DNA from: an uncultured Clostridia bacterium
Lineage (GTDB): Bacteria; Bacillota; Clostridia; Christensenellales; Borkfalkiaceae
NCBI GenBank assembly: GCA_947632015.1
Contig: CANRNP010000014.1
Coordinates: 1 to 35,480, forward strand
Length of the DNA: 35,480 nucleotides
Reading direction: 5' to 3'
This document shows positions 8,920 through 16,286 of the stretch, piece by piece (positions within the stretch are counted from its first letter, which is position 1; each line of letters starts with the position of its first letter). The notes below the pieces were generated by a model. It did no database searches. It saw only the letters and a program-made list of their open reading frames with translations, and was not told the DNA's origin. Made by a program: the position numbers and the translations under genes.

Positions 8920-9645
8920 TCACCTCGTATATCGATTGAATATCACCTGTTCGCTCTCGCCCGTCTTGAAATCGTAGGCGCGGCAAACGAGGGAGATCTT
9001 GTTCGCTTCGTTGAGACTTTCCCAAATTTCACGGGCGAATTCCTTCACGTCGTTGGGAATTTTTACGGGTTCGGGCTCGCCGCGGAAGGTGGGGAGCGGA
9101 CTGCCGTCTTTTTCGTAGGTATGGAGAAAATGCCCCGTGCCGTTGACCCCTTCGTAACAGAAGAAGAAGCGGTTGCACTTTTTCCCCTTTGCATCGGCGC
9201 TTTTGAGGATCGACATCTCGTAGGTGAAGTCCGCCGCCTTCGCGGGAAGATGCAAAACCGCGCTGATGCGGGGGGTATAGTTCGGCGCGTCGGGTTCGAA
9301 CGTGCGCCACATGAGCGCATGGCGGAAGCAGTGCCCCTCCTTCAAGGAGCGCTCGATCGTATCCGTCTGGTCGCCGTTCGTGACAATGACGTCCCGTCCC
9401 GCCGTTTTCACGGGGGAATAGATGATGAGGGAGGGATCCTGCACTTTGGCGGGATCGAAGGGTTCTGTTCTGATCTCGTCGCCGTATGCCGCGAACACGC
9501 GGTTGCGGCTGTTTTCGCTCCTGCCCATGATAAAGTAGGCAAACATCGCCTTTTTTCCGTCGCTCGATTTTCCGACGACAATCCCTCTTCCGGGATAGGC
9601 GTTGTTTTTGAGAACGCGCGACATGTTTTTTCTGATGACGGACAT
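8920..9645 (-). CDS. purO: IMP cyclohydrolase, PurO-type
   Basis: This 241-aa protein resembles the archaeal-type IMP cyclohydrolase family (PurO fold), which closes the ring of FAICAR to give IMP. Visible family-like features are the N-terminal NAYPGRGIVVG, the FAYFIMGRSENSRNRVF segment and YTPRISAVLH. Its position between purN and the transformylase-only purH strongly supports the assignment, because the cyclohydrolase half of PurH is absent. Its ATG follows the purN stop with no intervening base. The symbol is by homology to PurO; the family call rests on recalled motifs, without a search. Confidence 0.88.
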   Translation of the reverse strand: MSVIRKNMSRVLKNNAYPGRGIVVGKSSDGKKAMFAYFIMGRSENSRNRVFAAYGDEIRTEPFDPAKVQDPSLIIYSPVKTAGRDVIVTNGDQTDTIERSLKEGHCFRHALMWRTFEPDAPNYTPRISAVLHLPAKAADFTYEMSILKSADAKGKKCNRFFFCYEGVNGTGHFLHTYEKDGSPLPTFRGEPEPVKIPNDVKEFAREIWESLNEANKISLVCRAYDFKTGESEQVIFNRYTR

Positions 9646-10254
9646 TTATTTCTCTCCTCTTATTTTTTTACAAACCGTTTGGATCGCCTCCGGGAAGATG
9701 ACCCACTCCGCCTCGCGCATCACCCGTTTTTGCAGGGTTTCGGGAGTATCCCCCTCCTTCACTTCCACCGCCTTCTGCGCGATGATGGGACCGCCGTCGC
9801 ATGCGGCGGTCACGTAATGGACGGTCGCGCCGGTCACCTTTACGCCCGCTTTCAAGACTGCTTCATGCACATGCAATCCATAAAACCCCTCGCCGCCGAA
9901 GGCGGGCAGCAGGGCGGGATGGATGTTGAGGATACGGTTTTCGTATTCCTTTACGAAGGCGGGGCTTAAAATGCTCATAAAGCCCGCGAGGACGACGAGC
10001 CCGACCCGATATTCTTTCAACGTTCCGATGATCTTTTGTTCGCGCGCCGCGCGGTCTTTCATCTCGCGGCGGTCGATCACGACCGCGGGGATCCCCATCC
10101 GCTCTGCGCGTTTGAGAACGAACGCCCCCGCATGGTCGCAGATCAGGAGGACGACCTCTCCGTCGGGCAAGAGCCCCGCTTCCTGCGCGTTGCAAACGGC
10201 TTGGAAGTTGGTCCCGCCGCCCGAACATAAAATTGCGATCCTTACCTTTTCCAT
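9646..10254 (-). CDS. purN: GAR formyltransferase (10-formyl-THF dependent)
   Basis: The enzyme formylates GAR to FGAR using 10-formyl-THF. The protein has 202 aa, typical for PurN. It shows AILCSGGGTNFQA at the N-terminus for phosphate binding and the catalytic triad N110, H112 (ILNIHPALLPAFGG) and D153 (CDGGPI). It lies 15 bp downstream of purM, and its stop abuts the purO start, so translation is probably coupled. No purT-type formate-dependent enzyme is seen, so this step depends on the folate pool fed by fhs. Confidence 0.97.
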   Translation of the reverse strand: MEKVRIAILCSGGGTNFQAVCNAQEAGLLPDGEVVLLICDHAGAFVLKRAERMGIPAVVIDRREMKDRAAREQKIIGTLKEYRVGLVVLAGFMSILSPAFVKEYENRILNIHPALLPAFGGEGFYGLHVHEAVLKAGVKVTGATVHYVTAACDGGPIIAQKAVEVKEGDTPETLQKRVMREAEWVIFPEAIQTVCKKIRGEK

Positions 10255-10269
10255 ACCCGGATCCGCTCC

Positions 10270-11307
10270 TCAGACGAGTTCTACCCCGTCGCCTTCGACG
10301 ATCTCGCCCAGCGCATATGCCTCTTCGCCGTGGGCGCGGAGGATCCCGATCGCCTTTTGCACGTCCTCTTTCGCGACGACGACGCTCATTCCCACCCCCA
10401 TATTGAAGGTGTTGAACATATCGTGCGCGGAGATCTTTCCGCGCGCCTGTATGAGCGGGAAGATCGGAGGGATCCTGATGTCCGCCTTGCGGATCTTTAC
10501 CCCCAGCCCCGCGGGAATGGACCGCGGCATATTTTCGTAAAAGCCGCCGCCCGTGATATGCGAGATCCCCTTGACTTTCACCTCTTCGAGGAGCGCCAGA
10601 ACGGGTTTTACATAAATTTTCGTGGGCGTAAGCAAAACGTCGCCGAGAGACTTTCCGCCGAGTTCCGCAACGGGCGCGCGAAGGTCGGCATGCTCTACGT
10701 CGAATACCTTCCGCACGAGGGAAAACCCGTTCGAATGCACGCCGGAGGAAGGAAGGGCGAGCATCACGTCGCCCGCGCGCATCGCCGATTTGTCGACGAG
10801 CTTGCTCCTGTCCGCGATCCCGACGGTGAATCCCGCGAGATCGTACTCCGTTTCGGGCATGGTGCCGGGGTGTTCGGCGGTCTCTCCGCCGATGAGCGCG
10901 CAACCCGCCTGCACGCAGCCCTCCGCCACGCCGCCGACGATCGCGGCGATCTTTTCGGGAATGTTCTTCCCGCAGGCGATGTAGTCCAGGAAAAAGAGGG
11001 GCTTCGCGCCGCAGCAGATCACGTCGTTCACACACATCGCCACGCAGTCGATCCCGATCGTATCGTGGCGGTCGAGCAAAATGGCGAGCCGCAGTTTGGT
11101 TCCAACGCCGTCCGTGCCGGAGACGAGAACGGGGTCGCTGAACCCCGCGGTCTTTAAGGGGAAGAGCCCGCCGAAATCGCCGACGTTTTCGAGCCCCTCG
11201 GTGAGCGTGCGGCGGATATGCTTTTTCATGAGCTCCACCGACTTATATCCCGCGGTAATATCCACTCCCGCCTCTTTGTAACTTTCGCTGTAACTTTCCT
11301 TTATCAT
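10270..11307 (-). CDS. purM: Phosphoribosylformylglycinamidine cyclo-ligase (AIR synthetase)
   Basis: The enzyme closes the imidazole ring, converting FGAM to AIR with ATP. The protein has 345 aa. The N-terminus MIKESYSESYKEAGVDITAGY, the DGVGTKLRLA loop, the IGGETAEHPGTM segment and ITGGGFYENMPR are all classic PurM features. The ATG at 11307 has AAAGGAAC upstream. It begins a tight purM-purN-purO-purH block (gaps 15, 0 and 4 bp), and is itself separated from purF by a 424-bp tandem-repeat spacer. Confidence 0.97.
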   Translation of the reverse strand: MIKESYSESYKEAGVDITAGYKSVELMKKHIRRTLTEGLENVGDFGGLFPLKTAGFSDPVLVSGTDGVGTKLRLAILLDRHDTIGIDCVAMCVNDVICCGAKPLFFLDYIACGKNIPEKIAAIVGGVAEGCVQAGCALIGGETAEHPGTMPETEYDLAGFTVGIADRSKLVDKSAMRAGDVMLALPSSGVHSNGFSLVRKVFDVEHADLRAPVAELGGKSLGDVLLTPTKIYVKPVLALLEEVKVKGISHITGGGFYENMPRSIPAGLGVKIRKADIRIPPIFPLIQARGKISAHDMFNTFNMGVGMSVVVAKEDVQKAIGILRAHGEEAYALGEIVEGDGVELV

Positions 11308-11330
11308 AAATGTTCCTTTTTTGTGATGGC

Positions 11331-11541
11331 AAAGCAGGTTTCCTCACGGCGTTAATTTTCGACTAACGCCCCCGCCAAGGGGGAAAAGAGAAAAGCAGGT
11401 TTCCTCACGGCGTTAATTTTCGACTGACGCCCCCGCCAAGGGGGGAAAGAGAAAAGCAGGTTTCCTCACGGCGTTAATTTTCGACTGACGCCCCTACCAA
11501 GGGGCGGGAAGGAGAAAAGAAACGCCGTGAAATTATTTCCT
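11331..11541. repeat. Three head-to-tail copies of a 61/89-bp repeat
   Basis: Unit boundaries are 11331, 11392 and 11453, exactly 61 bp apart. The first two units keep only the left arm of the outer stem and a CCCCC/GGGGG inner stem. The third has both arms. There is no spacer of non-repeat DNA between units and no nearby cas-like gene, so this is not a CRISPR array. Confidence 0.85.
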
Positions 11542-11583
11542 CAATCCCTGCGCGTTGGAAAATCACACTTTTCCATAAGCGCA

Positions 11584-11640
11584 CACAATTTGCCGCATAC
11601 CTGCGGCTTAGTGTCCGATGAAACGAACGAGAGAACGACC
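11584..11640 (+). repeat. Dispersed hairpin repeat, copy 3
   Basis: Third copy of the family at 2110 and 7599: CACAATTTG, stem GCCGC-atacct-GCGGC, then GTCCGATGAAACGAACGAGAG. It differs from copy 2 at a few positions, mostly in the loop and in the base after TGT. It sits between the two 89-bp repeat units. Confidence 0.72.
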
Positions 11641-11651
11641 GCGTTGATGGT

Positions 11652-11740
11652 AAAGCAGGTTTCCTCACGGCGTTAATTTTCGACTGACGCCCCTGCCAAG
11701 GGGCGGGAAGGAGAAAAGAAACGCCGTGAAATTATTTCCT
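11652..11740. repeat. Second 89-bp repeat unit overlapping the purF stop
   Basis: This unit is one base different from 11453-11541. Its last nine bases are the stop codon and last two codons (Arg-Lys) of purF, and the other unit carries the same nine bases outside any gene. The nested hairpin (outer 10-bp arms, inner 7-bp arms) lies immediately after the purF stop on the minus strand, so it could act as a processing or pausing structure. There is no long T-tract for intrinsic termination. Confidence 0.8.
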
Positions 11741-13177
11741 GTACTTCGGGTTCTCGGAGATCGGTCTTTCCCACCGCTCGAAGCGGCTCTTGGCGCTCTC
11801 TTTTGGCTCCTCCGTGGGATAGTTCCCGTCGAAGCAAGCCGTGCAAAAGCCCGTGCCGTCCCCCTTCGTCAGATACGAAACTTTTGCGAGGTCGAGATAG
11901 CCCACGCTGTCCGCGCCGATGATCTTGGCGATTTCGGGCACGGTATGGTGGCAGGCGATGAGGTTCTCGCGCGAATCGATGTCCGTGCCGTAGTAGCAGG
12001 GATTGAGAAAGGCGGGAGCCGAGGAGAGCATGTGGACTTCCTTCGCGCCCGCGTTCCGCAGCATCCGCACGATACGCTCGCAGGTGGTGCCGCGGACGAT
12101 GGAATCGTCTACCAGCACGACCCGCTTCCCCGCGATCGCCGATTTTAAGACGTTGAGCTTGATCCGCACGCGGTCCTCACGGGCGGCTTGTCCCGGAGCG
12201 ATGAAGGTTCTTCCGATATATTTGTTCTTGATGAAACCGATCCCGTAGGGGATTCCCGAAGCCTCGGCATAGCCGTAAGCGGCGTCGAGCCCCGAATCGG
12301 GAACGCCGACCACGATGTCGGCGTCGATATGGTATTGTTCGGCAAGGAATCTGCCCGCCTGCTTGCGCGCTTCGTGCACCGAATGCCCTTCGATCACCGA
12401 ATCGGGACGGGCGATGTACAGATATTCGAACACGCACAGATGTTTCCCCCTGCCGCAATGGGAACGGTCGGAGACGATCCCGTCTTTGGTGAAGATGAGC
12501 ATCTCGCCCGGTTCGAGTTCGCGGATGAGGTTCGCGCCGACGGAATCGAGCGCACAGCTCTCGGACGCGACGATGTACGCGCCGTCCTCCCTCTGCCCGT
12601 AGCAGAGGGGATGGAATCCGAACGGATCGCGGGCGGCGATCAGCTTGCTCGGCGACATGACGAGGAAGGAATAGGCTCCCTGCAAACGGTCCATTGCGGC
12701 GAGCACCGCCTCTTCGATCGAGCCGCATTTCACGCGCTCTTTGGTGATGATGTAGGCGATGACTTCGCTGTCCGACGTGGTATGGAAGATACTGCCGTCG
12801 TTTTCGAGCTCGTCGCGCAATTCGGAAGCGTTGATGAGGTTGCCGTTGTGCGCGAGCGCCATATTCCCTTTCAGATGGTTGACGACGATGGGCTGGGCGT
12901 TCTCTCTTCCCCCGCTTCCCGTGGTGGAATAGCGGACGTGCCCGATCGCCATATTCCCCTCGCCGAGCCTGTGAAGGACGTCGGCGGTGAACACGTCGTT
13001 TACGAGCCCCGCGTCCTTATAGGTGTGGAATACCCCGTCGTCGTTGACGACGATGCCCGCTGACTCCTGCCCCCTGTGTTGCAGGGCAAAGAGCGCATAA
13101 TATGCGGTGGACGCGACGTCCTGTTTTTGCGGTGCGAAGATGCCGAACACTCCGCACTCTTCATGAATCTGAGACAT
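11732..13177 (-). CDS. purF: Amidophosphoribosyltransferase, Fe-S cluster type
   Basis: This enzyme carries out the committed step, PRPP + glutamine to phosphoribosylamine. The 481-aa protein has a short propeptide MSQIHEE followed by the Ntn nucleophile Cys8, the glutaminase domain to about 240, then the phosphoribosyltransferase domain with the PRPP loop VVLVDDSIVRGTT (353-365). Cys248, Cys394, Cys445 and Cys448 match the spacing of the four 4Fe-4S ligands of the Bacillus enzyme, so an oxygen-sensitive cluster is likely. The ATG at 13177 has AAGGAG upstream. It sits 61 bp after purC. The last codons lie within an 89-bp repeat. Confidence 0.97.
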   Translation of the reverse strand: MSQIHEECGVFGIFAPQKQDVASTAYYALFALQHRGQESAGIVVNDDGVFHTYKDAGLVNDVFTADVLHRLGEGNMAIGHVRYSTTGSGGRENAQPIVVNHLKGNMALAHNGNLINASELRDELENDGSIFHTTSDSEVIAYIITKERVKCGSIEEAVLAAMDRLQGAYSFLVMSPSKLIAARDPFGFHPLCYGQREDGAYIVASESCALDSVGANLIRELEPGEMLIFTKDGIVSDRSHCGRGKHLCVFEYLYIARPDSVIEGHSVHEARKQAGRFLAEQYHIDADIVVGVPDSGLDAAYGYAEASGIPYGIGFIKNKYIGRTFIAPGQAAREDRVRIKLNVLKSAIAGKRVVLVDDSIVRGTTCERIVRMLRNAGAKEVHMLSSAPAFLNPCYYGTDIDSRENLIACHHTVPEIAKIIGADSVGYLDLAKVSYLTKGDGTGFCTACFDGNYPTEEPKESAKSRFERWERPISENPKYRK

Positions 13178-13238
13178 AAAAGCTCCTTATGCGTTTTGCC
13201 CCGGACCGAAGGGATCCGGGCTTGCCGCGTCTTAGGGA

Positions 13239-13958
13239 TCACTCCCCCGTGACCCGCTTGAAGATCTCTCTGTATGCGTCCTCGACGCCGCCCATGTCGC
13301 GGCGGAAACGGTCTTTATCGAGTTTTTCTCCCGTCTTTGCGTCCCAGAAACGGCAGGTGTCAGGCGAAATTTCGTCCGCGAGCACGATGCTCCCGTCGGG
13401 GAGACGTCCGAATTCGAGCTTGAAATCGATGAGCCGCACGCCGAGTTGCAAAAAATACTCCTTCAAAACTTCGTTCACCTGAAAGGCGTACTTCTCGATC
13501 GTCGCGATCTCTTCCTTCGTCGCGAGTTTGAGCGCGAGCGCATGATAGGTATTGAGCAGAGGATCGTCGAGCGCGTCGCATTTATAGGAAAATTCGATGG
13601 TGGGCTCGTCGAACACGATCCCCTCTTCGACCCCGTAGCGCTTTGCGAAAGAACCCGCGGAAACGTTGCGGATGATGACTTCGAGCGGCACGATCTTTAC
13701 CTTCTTGACGAGGGTCTCGCGGTCGGAGAGTTCCTCCACAAAGTGGGTAGGGATCCCCTTCTTTTCGAGAAGCTGCATCAGCATGTTGGACATCCGGTTG
13801 TTGACGACGCCCTTGCCCGCGATCGTGCCCTTTTTGAGCCCGTTGAACGCGGTCGCGTCGTCCTTATAAGAGACGATGCAGAGGGTCTCATCCGTCGTCG
13901 CAAAGACTTTTTTCGCCTTCCCCTCATAAAGTTGGACTGTTTTTACTGCCTTTTCCAT
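13239..13958 (-). CDS. purC: SAICAR synthetase
   Basis: The enzyme couples aspartate to CAIR with ATP. The 239-aa protein begins [16 protein letters not shown], the family N-terminus. It has [15 protein letters not shown] (about 95-110), DPLLN and [10 protein letters not shown] followed by [14 protein letters not shown] near the C-terminus. The start is set at 13958 because AAGGAG precedes that ATG; an in-frame upstream ATG would add nine unsupported residues. It follows purE by 41 bp and precedes purF by 61 bp. Confidence 0.97.
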   Translation of the reverse strand: MEKAVKTVQLYEGKAKKVFATTDETLCIVSYKDDATAFNGLKKGTIAGKGVVNNRMSNMLMQLLEKKGIPTHFVEELSDRETLVKKVKIVPLEVIIRNVSAGSFAKRYGVEEGIVFDEPTIEFSYKCDALDDPLLNTYHALALKLATKEEIATIEKYAFQVNEVLKEYFLQLGVRLIDFKLEFGRLPDGSIVLADEISPDTCRFWDAKTGEKLDKDRFRRDMGGVEDAYREIFKRVTGE

Positions 13959-13999
13959 GTTTATTTTCTCCTTCGATCGTTTCATGCGATCAGAAATTT

Positions 14000-14494
14000 T
14001 TACTTGCCGTACTTTTCACTCAATTTTTTGTCCTTTTCGAGGACCTGCGCGGCGGATTTTCTGCGGGCGGCGAGCAACCGTTCGGTAAGGGGTCCGTCCC
14101 CCACCGCCAAAATTTCCGCGGCGAGATAGGCGGCGTTCTTCGCCCCGTCGATGGCGACGGTCGCAACGGGGATGCCGGAGGGCATCATCACCGTGGAAAG
14201 GAGCGCGTCGAGCCCGCCCAAACTTCCCCCTGCGACGGGAATGCCGATCACGGGCAGCACGGTGTTTGCCGCAAACGCCCCTGCAAGATGCGCCGCCATG
14301 CCCGCGGCGCAGACGATCGCCCCGAAGCCCTTCTCTCCCGCCTTCTCGGCAAATTCCTTCGCCTCTGCGGGCGTGCGGTGGGCGGAGAATACGTGCACCT
14401 CGTAAGGGATCTCAAATTCCTCGAATACGCCGAAGCATTTTTCCACAACGGGAAGATCGGAATCGCTTCCCATGACGACTGCTATTTTTCTCAT
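14000..14494 (-). CDS. purE: 5-(carboxyamino)imidazole ribonucleotide mutase-type PurE
   Basis: PurE forms CAIR for PurC. The 164-aa protein starts [19 protein letters not shown] at 14494, chosen because GGGAGAAAG precedes this ATG; the frame stays open upstream without an [27 protein letters not shown] and [18 protein letters not shown] resemble class I (bacterial) PurE rather than the class II form that carboxylates AIR directly. Class I enzymes normally use N5-CAIR from PurK, yet no purK is seen here. It is the first gene of the purine cluster, behind a consensus promoter and an attenuator-like leader. Confidence 0.96.
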   Translation of the reverse strand: MRKIAVVMGSDSDLPVVEKCFGVFEEFEIPYEVHVFSAHRTPAEAKEFAEKAGEKGFGAIVCAAGMAAHLAGAFAANTVLPVIGIPVAGGSLGGLDALLSTVMMPSGIPVATVAIDGAKNAAYLAAEILAVGDGPLTERLLAARRKSAAQVLEKDKKLSEKYGK

Positions 14495-14621
14495 AACTTT
14501 CTCCCGAAAAAAACAAAGAGAGCAGTTTTTCTCTACGCGAAAAAAACTGCCTCTATGCCCGAACAAACGTATAGATTTTTTCTCCCCGCTTGAAGCGGAA
14601 GAAGATGCTTGCTCTGTTCAT
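14495..14621 (-). promoter_or_regulatory. purE leader with attenuator-like hairpin
   Basis: The leader between the likely transcription start (near 14621) and purE is about 127 nt. Just before the RBS a hairpin with 9-bp arms (GCAGTTTTT 14550-14542 / AAAAACTGC 14530-14522) is followed by a T-rich stretch ending about 10 nt before GGGAG. This has the shape of an intrinsic terminator. Another small stem (CCGC-ttcaa-GCGG) lies earlier. I do not recognise a purine, ZTP or T-box aptamer here, so any control would be of unknown type. Confidence 0.45.
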
Positions 14622-14627
14622 GTTTTT

Positions 14628-14657
14628 ATTATAGTACAAAGACGCATGCAAAGTCAA
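14628..14657 (-). promoter_or_regulatory. Sigma-A promoter of the purine cluster
   Basis: On the minus strand TTGACT (14657-14652) and TATAAT (14633-14628) are separated by 18 bp. Transcription would begin near 14621, giving a leader of about 127 nt ahead of purE. No other equally good promoter is apparent inside the cluster. Confidence 0.8.
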
Positions 14658-14746
14658 GCATATCGCGAATGAAAATAATTATCTCATTTTGTAACATTGA
14701 AGCTCGCCGCGGAAAGGGAAAACGTTCACAATTTATTTCGTTTTCC

Positions 14747-14776
14747 TTGACAACAGCGCCCTTTCTCCATTATAAT
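14747..14776 (+). promoter_or_regulatory. Sigma-A promoter for the 14800 gene
   Basis: TTGACA (14747-14752) and TATAAT (14771-14776) are 18 bp apart, 24 bp ahead of the ATG at 14800. It is divergent from the purE promoter about 90 bp away. The remaining bases of this 305-bp intergenic region (14658-14746) show nothing else I can name. Confidence 0.8.
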
Positions 14777-14799
14777 TACGGGAAACAGAGGAGAAGATC

Positions 14800-15294
14800 A
14801 TGGCAAGAGGAAATATACAGACGAAAGTGCTGTGCGTAAAAAAATTCGGCTGGCAGAGGATCGCCAAAGACAGGATGTGCTTCGGCTGGGAGCTCAACAA
14901 CGCCGAAGAGCACACCGAAACGACCTCGACCGTAAGTTACAACGTAACGGAATATTCGGGCAAATACGAGATCACCCCCGAAGTGACGCACTCCACCAAG
15001 GTGCGGATCTGGCTCTCCTTCCTCCGCGACAGGGACCGCTTCGAAAATCTCGGTTCGATCGCGCTCATCGAGCTTTTCTATAAGCTCGTCTTTACCGTCC
15101 GAAGGATCCTCAGCCTCATCCTGCCCGTATTCGCCGTGATCGCGGCGATCATCGGGTTCTTGGCAGGGCTCGAAGGCGGGGTCCACCCCATCGTCCTTTG
15201 GTTCATCGGTCTTACGGGCGCGTGGCTTTTGGGGATCGTGCTCGAAGTCGTGCTCGCCCGCATTGCGGCGGCGATCTTGCGGCGCAAATATTGA
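14800..15294 (+). CDS. Small membrane protein of unknown function
   Basis: I do not recognise this 164-aa protein. The first 90 residues are soluble and polar, with a WLSFLRDRDRFENLG segment, and look like a small cytoplasmic domain. Two hydrophobic stretches follow (about 103-126 and 131-155), ending in the basic tail RRKY, so both ends are probably cytoplasmic. The ATG has AGAGGAGAAG upstream and its own consensus promoter, and a strong terminator follows, so it is a single-gene transcript divergent from purE. Nothing in the sequence links it to purine metabolism. Confidence 0.85.
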   Translation: MARGNIQTKVLCVKKFGWQRIAKDRMCFGWELNNAEEHTETTSTVSYNVTEYSGKYEITPEVTHSTKVRIWLSFLRDRDRFENLGSIALIELFYKLVFTVRRILSLILPVFAVIAAIIGFLAGLEGGVHPIVLWFIGLTGAWLLGIVLEVVLARIAAAILRRKY

Positions 15295-15310
15295 CTTCTT
15301 TTCATATGCG

Positions 15311-15336
15311 AATCGGCGGCAAGGTTGCCGCCGATT
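15311..15336. terminator. Bidirectional terminator between convergent genes
   Basis: Perfect 12-bp arms AATCGGCGGCAA / TTGCCGCCGATT with a GG loop, followed by CTTTATTTTT on the plus strand. It sits 16 bp after the 14800 gene and 2 bp beyond the stop of the convergent SDR gene, so it can serve the former well and possibly the latter. Confidence 0.85.
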
Positions 15337-15338
15337 CT

Positions 15339-16250
15339 TTATTTTTGGTTGAATTTCTTCCTCACAAACCAGTCGGTGACCCGTTCGGGCAAGAGCTTGT
15401 TCGCATAGCGCAGAAAGTTGTTCCTGCTCCCCGCCGCGGAGACCGTGGGCGGGTTGCGCTTTGCGGCGAGTTTGAGGATGCTGTCGGCGACGAGCGAGGG
15501 CGACATTCCCCCCTGCTCCATATTCGCGAGGGCGGCCGAAGCCTTTTTCACCGAGGACGAATAGGTGCGGCTCTCCTCCTCGTTATATACCCTGCGGCTG
15601 TAAGTGAAATCGGTGGACGTGCCGCCGGGAAGAAGGGCGCTTACGCGGATGCCGTGGGGGCGAAGTTCCAGATCTGCCTCCCGCGCCAGCATAGACAGCG
15701 CCGCCTTCGAAGAGGAATAAAAACCATCGAAGGGAATGGGGACGTCTCCCCCCATCGAGCCGACGAGGATGACCCTGCCGCCCCTCTTTTTGAGAAAGGG
15801 CGCCGCCGCGCGGATCGCCTCGATGGCGCCGAAGTAGTTGACCTCGAACAGATACCGGTAGTCCCCGCTTTTTGCGTGTTCGAGCGGCGCCGCCATCGAA
15901 AATCCCGCCGAATAGACGAGCAGGTCGATGCCGCCCGTCTCCTCTCCGAGGGAGGCGATCGCCTTTTCGAGCTCGCCCTCCTGCGCGGCGTCCGCCGTGA
16001 CCGAACGGATGCGCTCCCCGTTGAACGGCGTGCGCGAAATGTTATACACGTTATAACTTTTTGCATGCAATTTCAGCGCCGTTTCTCTGCCGATGCCCGA
16101 CGACGCACCGACGACGACCGCAATTTTCTTCGGGGAAATACGCCCGTCGGTCTCCCCCGCCTTTTTCGTTTCCGCCTTCTCCCGCTCTTCCGCGCGCTCT
16201 TTGGGCGCTTCTTCCCGCGCCGCTTCGCCTGCCTTCTTTTCCTGTTTCAT
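15339..16250 (-). CDS. Short-chain dehydrogenase/reductase
   Basis: A 303-aa NAD(P)-dependent oxidoreductase of the SDR superfamily; the substrate cannot be told. The Rossmann motif GASSGIG is at 48-54 and the catalytic Ser165 (VGSMGG), Tyr178 and Lys182 (YSSSK) are present. SAGFSMAAPLE occupies the NAG-like position. The C-terminal half resembles SDRs acting on lipophilic substrates, but this is weak. The first 40 residues are an unusual Lys/Glu/Ala-rich charged extension, probably disordered or helical. The start at 16250 is the first ATG; a TTG further up is possible. It lies 36 bp downstream of the ZIP transporter gene and is probably cotranscribed with it. Confidence 0.9.
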   Translation of the reverse strand: MKQEKKAGEAAREEAPKERAEEREKAETKKAGETDGRISPKKIAVVVGASSGIGRETALKLHAKSYNVYNISRTPFNGERIRSVTADAAQEGELEKAIASLGEETGGIDLLVYSAGFSMAAPLEHAKSGDYRYLFEVNYFGAIEAIRAAAPFLKKRGGRVILVGSMGGDVPIPFDGFYSSSKAALSMLAREADLELRPHGIRVSALLPGGTSTDFTYSRRVYNEEESRTYSSSVKKASAALANMEQGGMSPSLVADSILKLAAKRNPPTVSAAGSRNNFLRYANKLLPERVTDWFVRKKFNQK

Positions 16251-16286
16251 ATTCCCGATTATGGGCAAAGGGCGCAATTTCTATAC

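Larger units (their letters stand above)
11308..11731. repeat. Tandem repeat array between purF and purM
   Basis: There is no gene in these 424 bases. Two 61-bp direct repeats (11331-11391, 11392-11452) are followed by a longer related 89-bp unit (11453-11541). After a spacer holding copy 3 of the dispersed hairpin repeat comes a second 89-bp unit (11652-11740), identical to the first except for one base. Each unit opens with AAAGCAGGTTTCCTCACGGCGTT. In the 89-bp units TCACGGCGTT pairs with AACGCCGTGA, enclosing an inner CGCCCCT/AGGGGCG stem. The last 89-bp unit runs into the final two codons and stop of purF. Confidence 0.85.

Noticed and set aside
11331-11541. CRISPR array
   Set aside because: Repeats are contiguous without spacers, long, and there is no cas gene.
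14549-14562. PurR box (CCGAACAAA) in the purE leader
   Set aside because: Only one weak match, without the usual paired arrangement upstream of the promoter.
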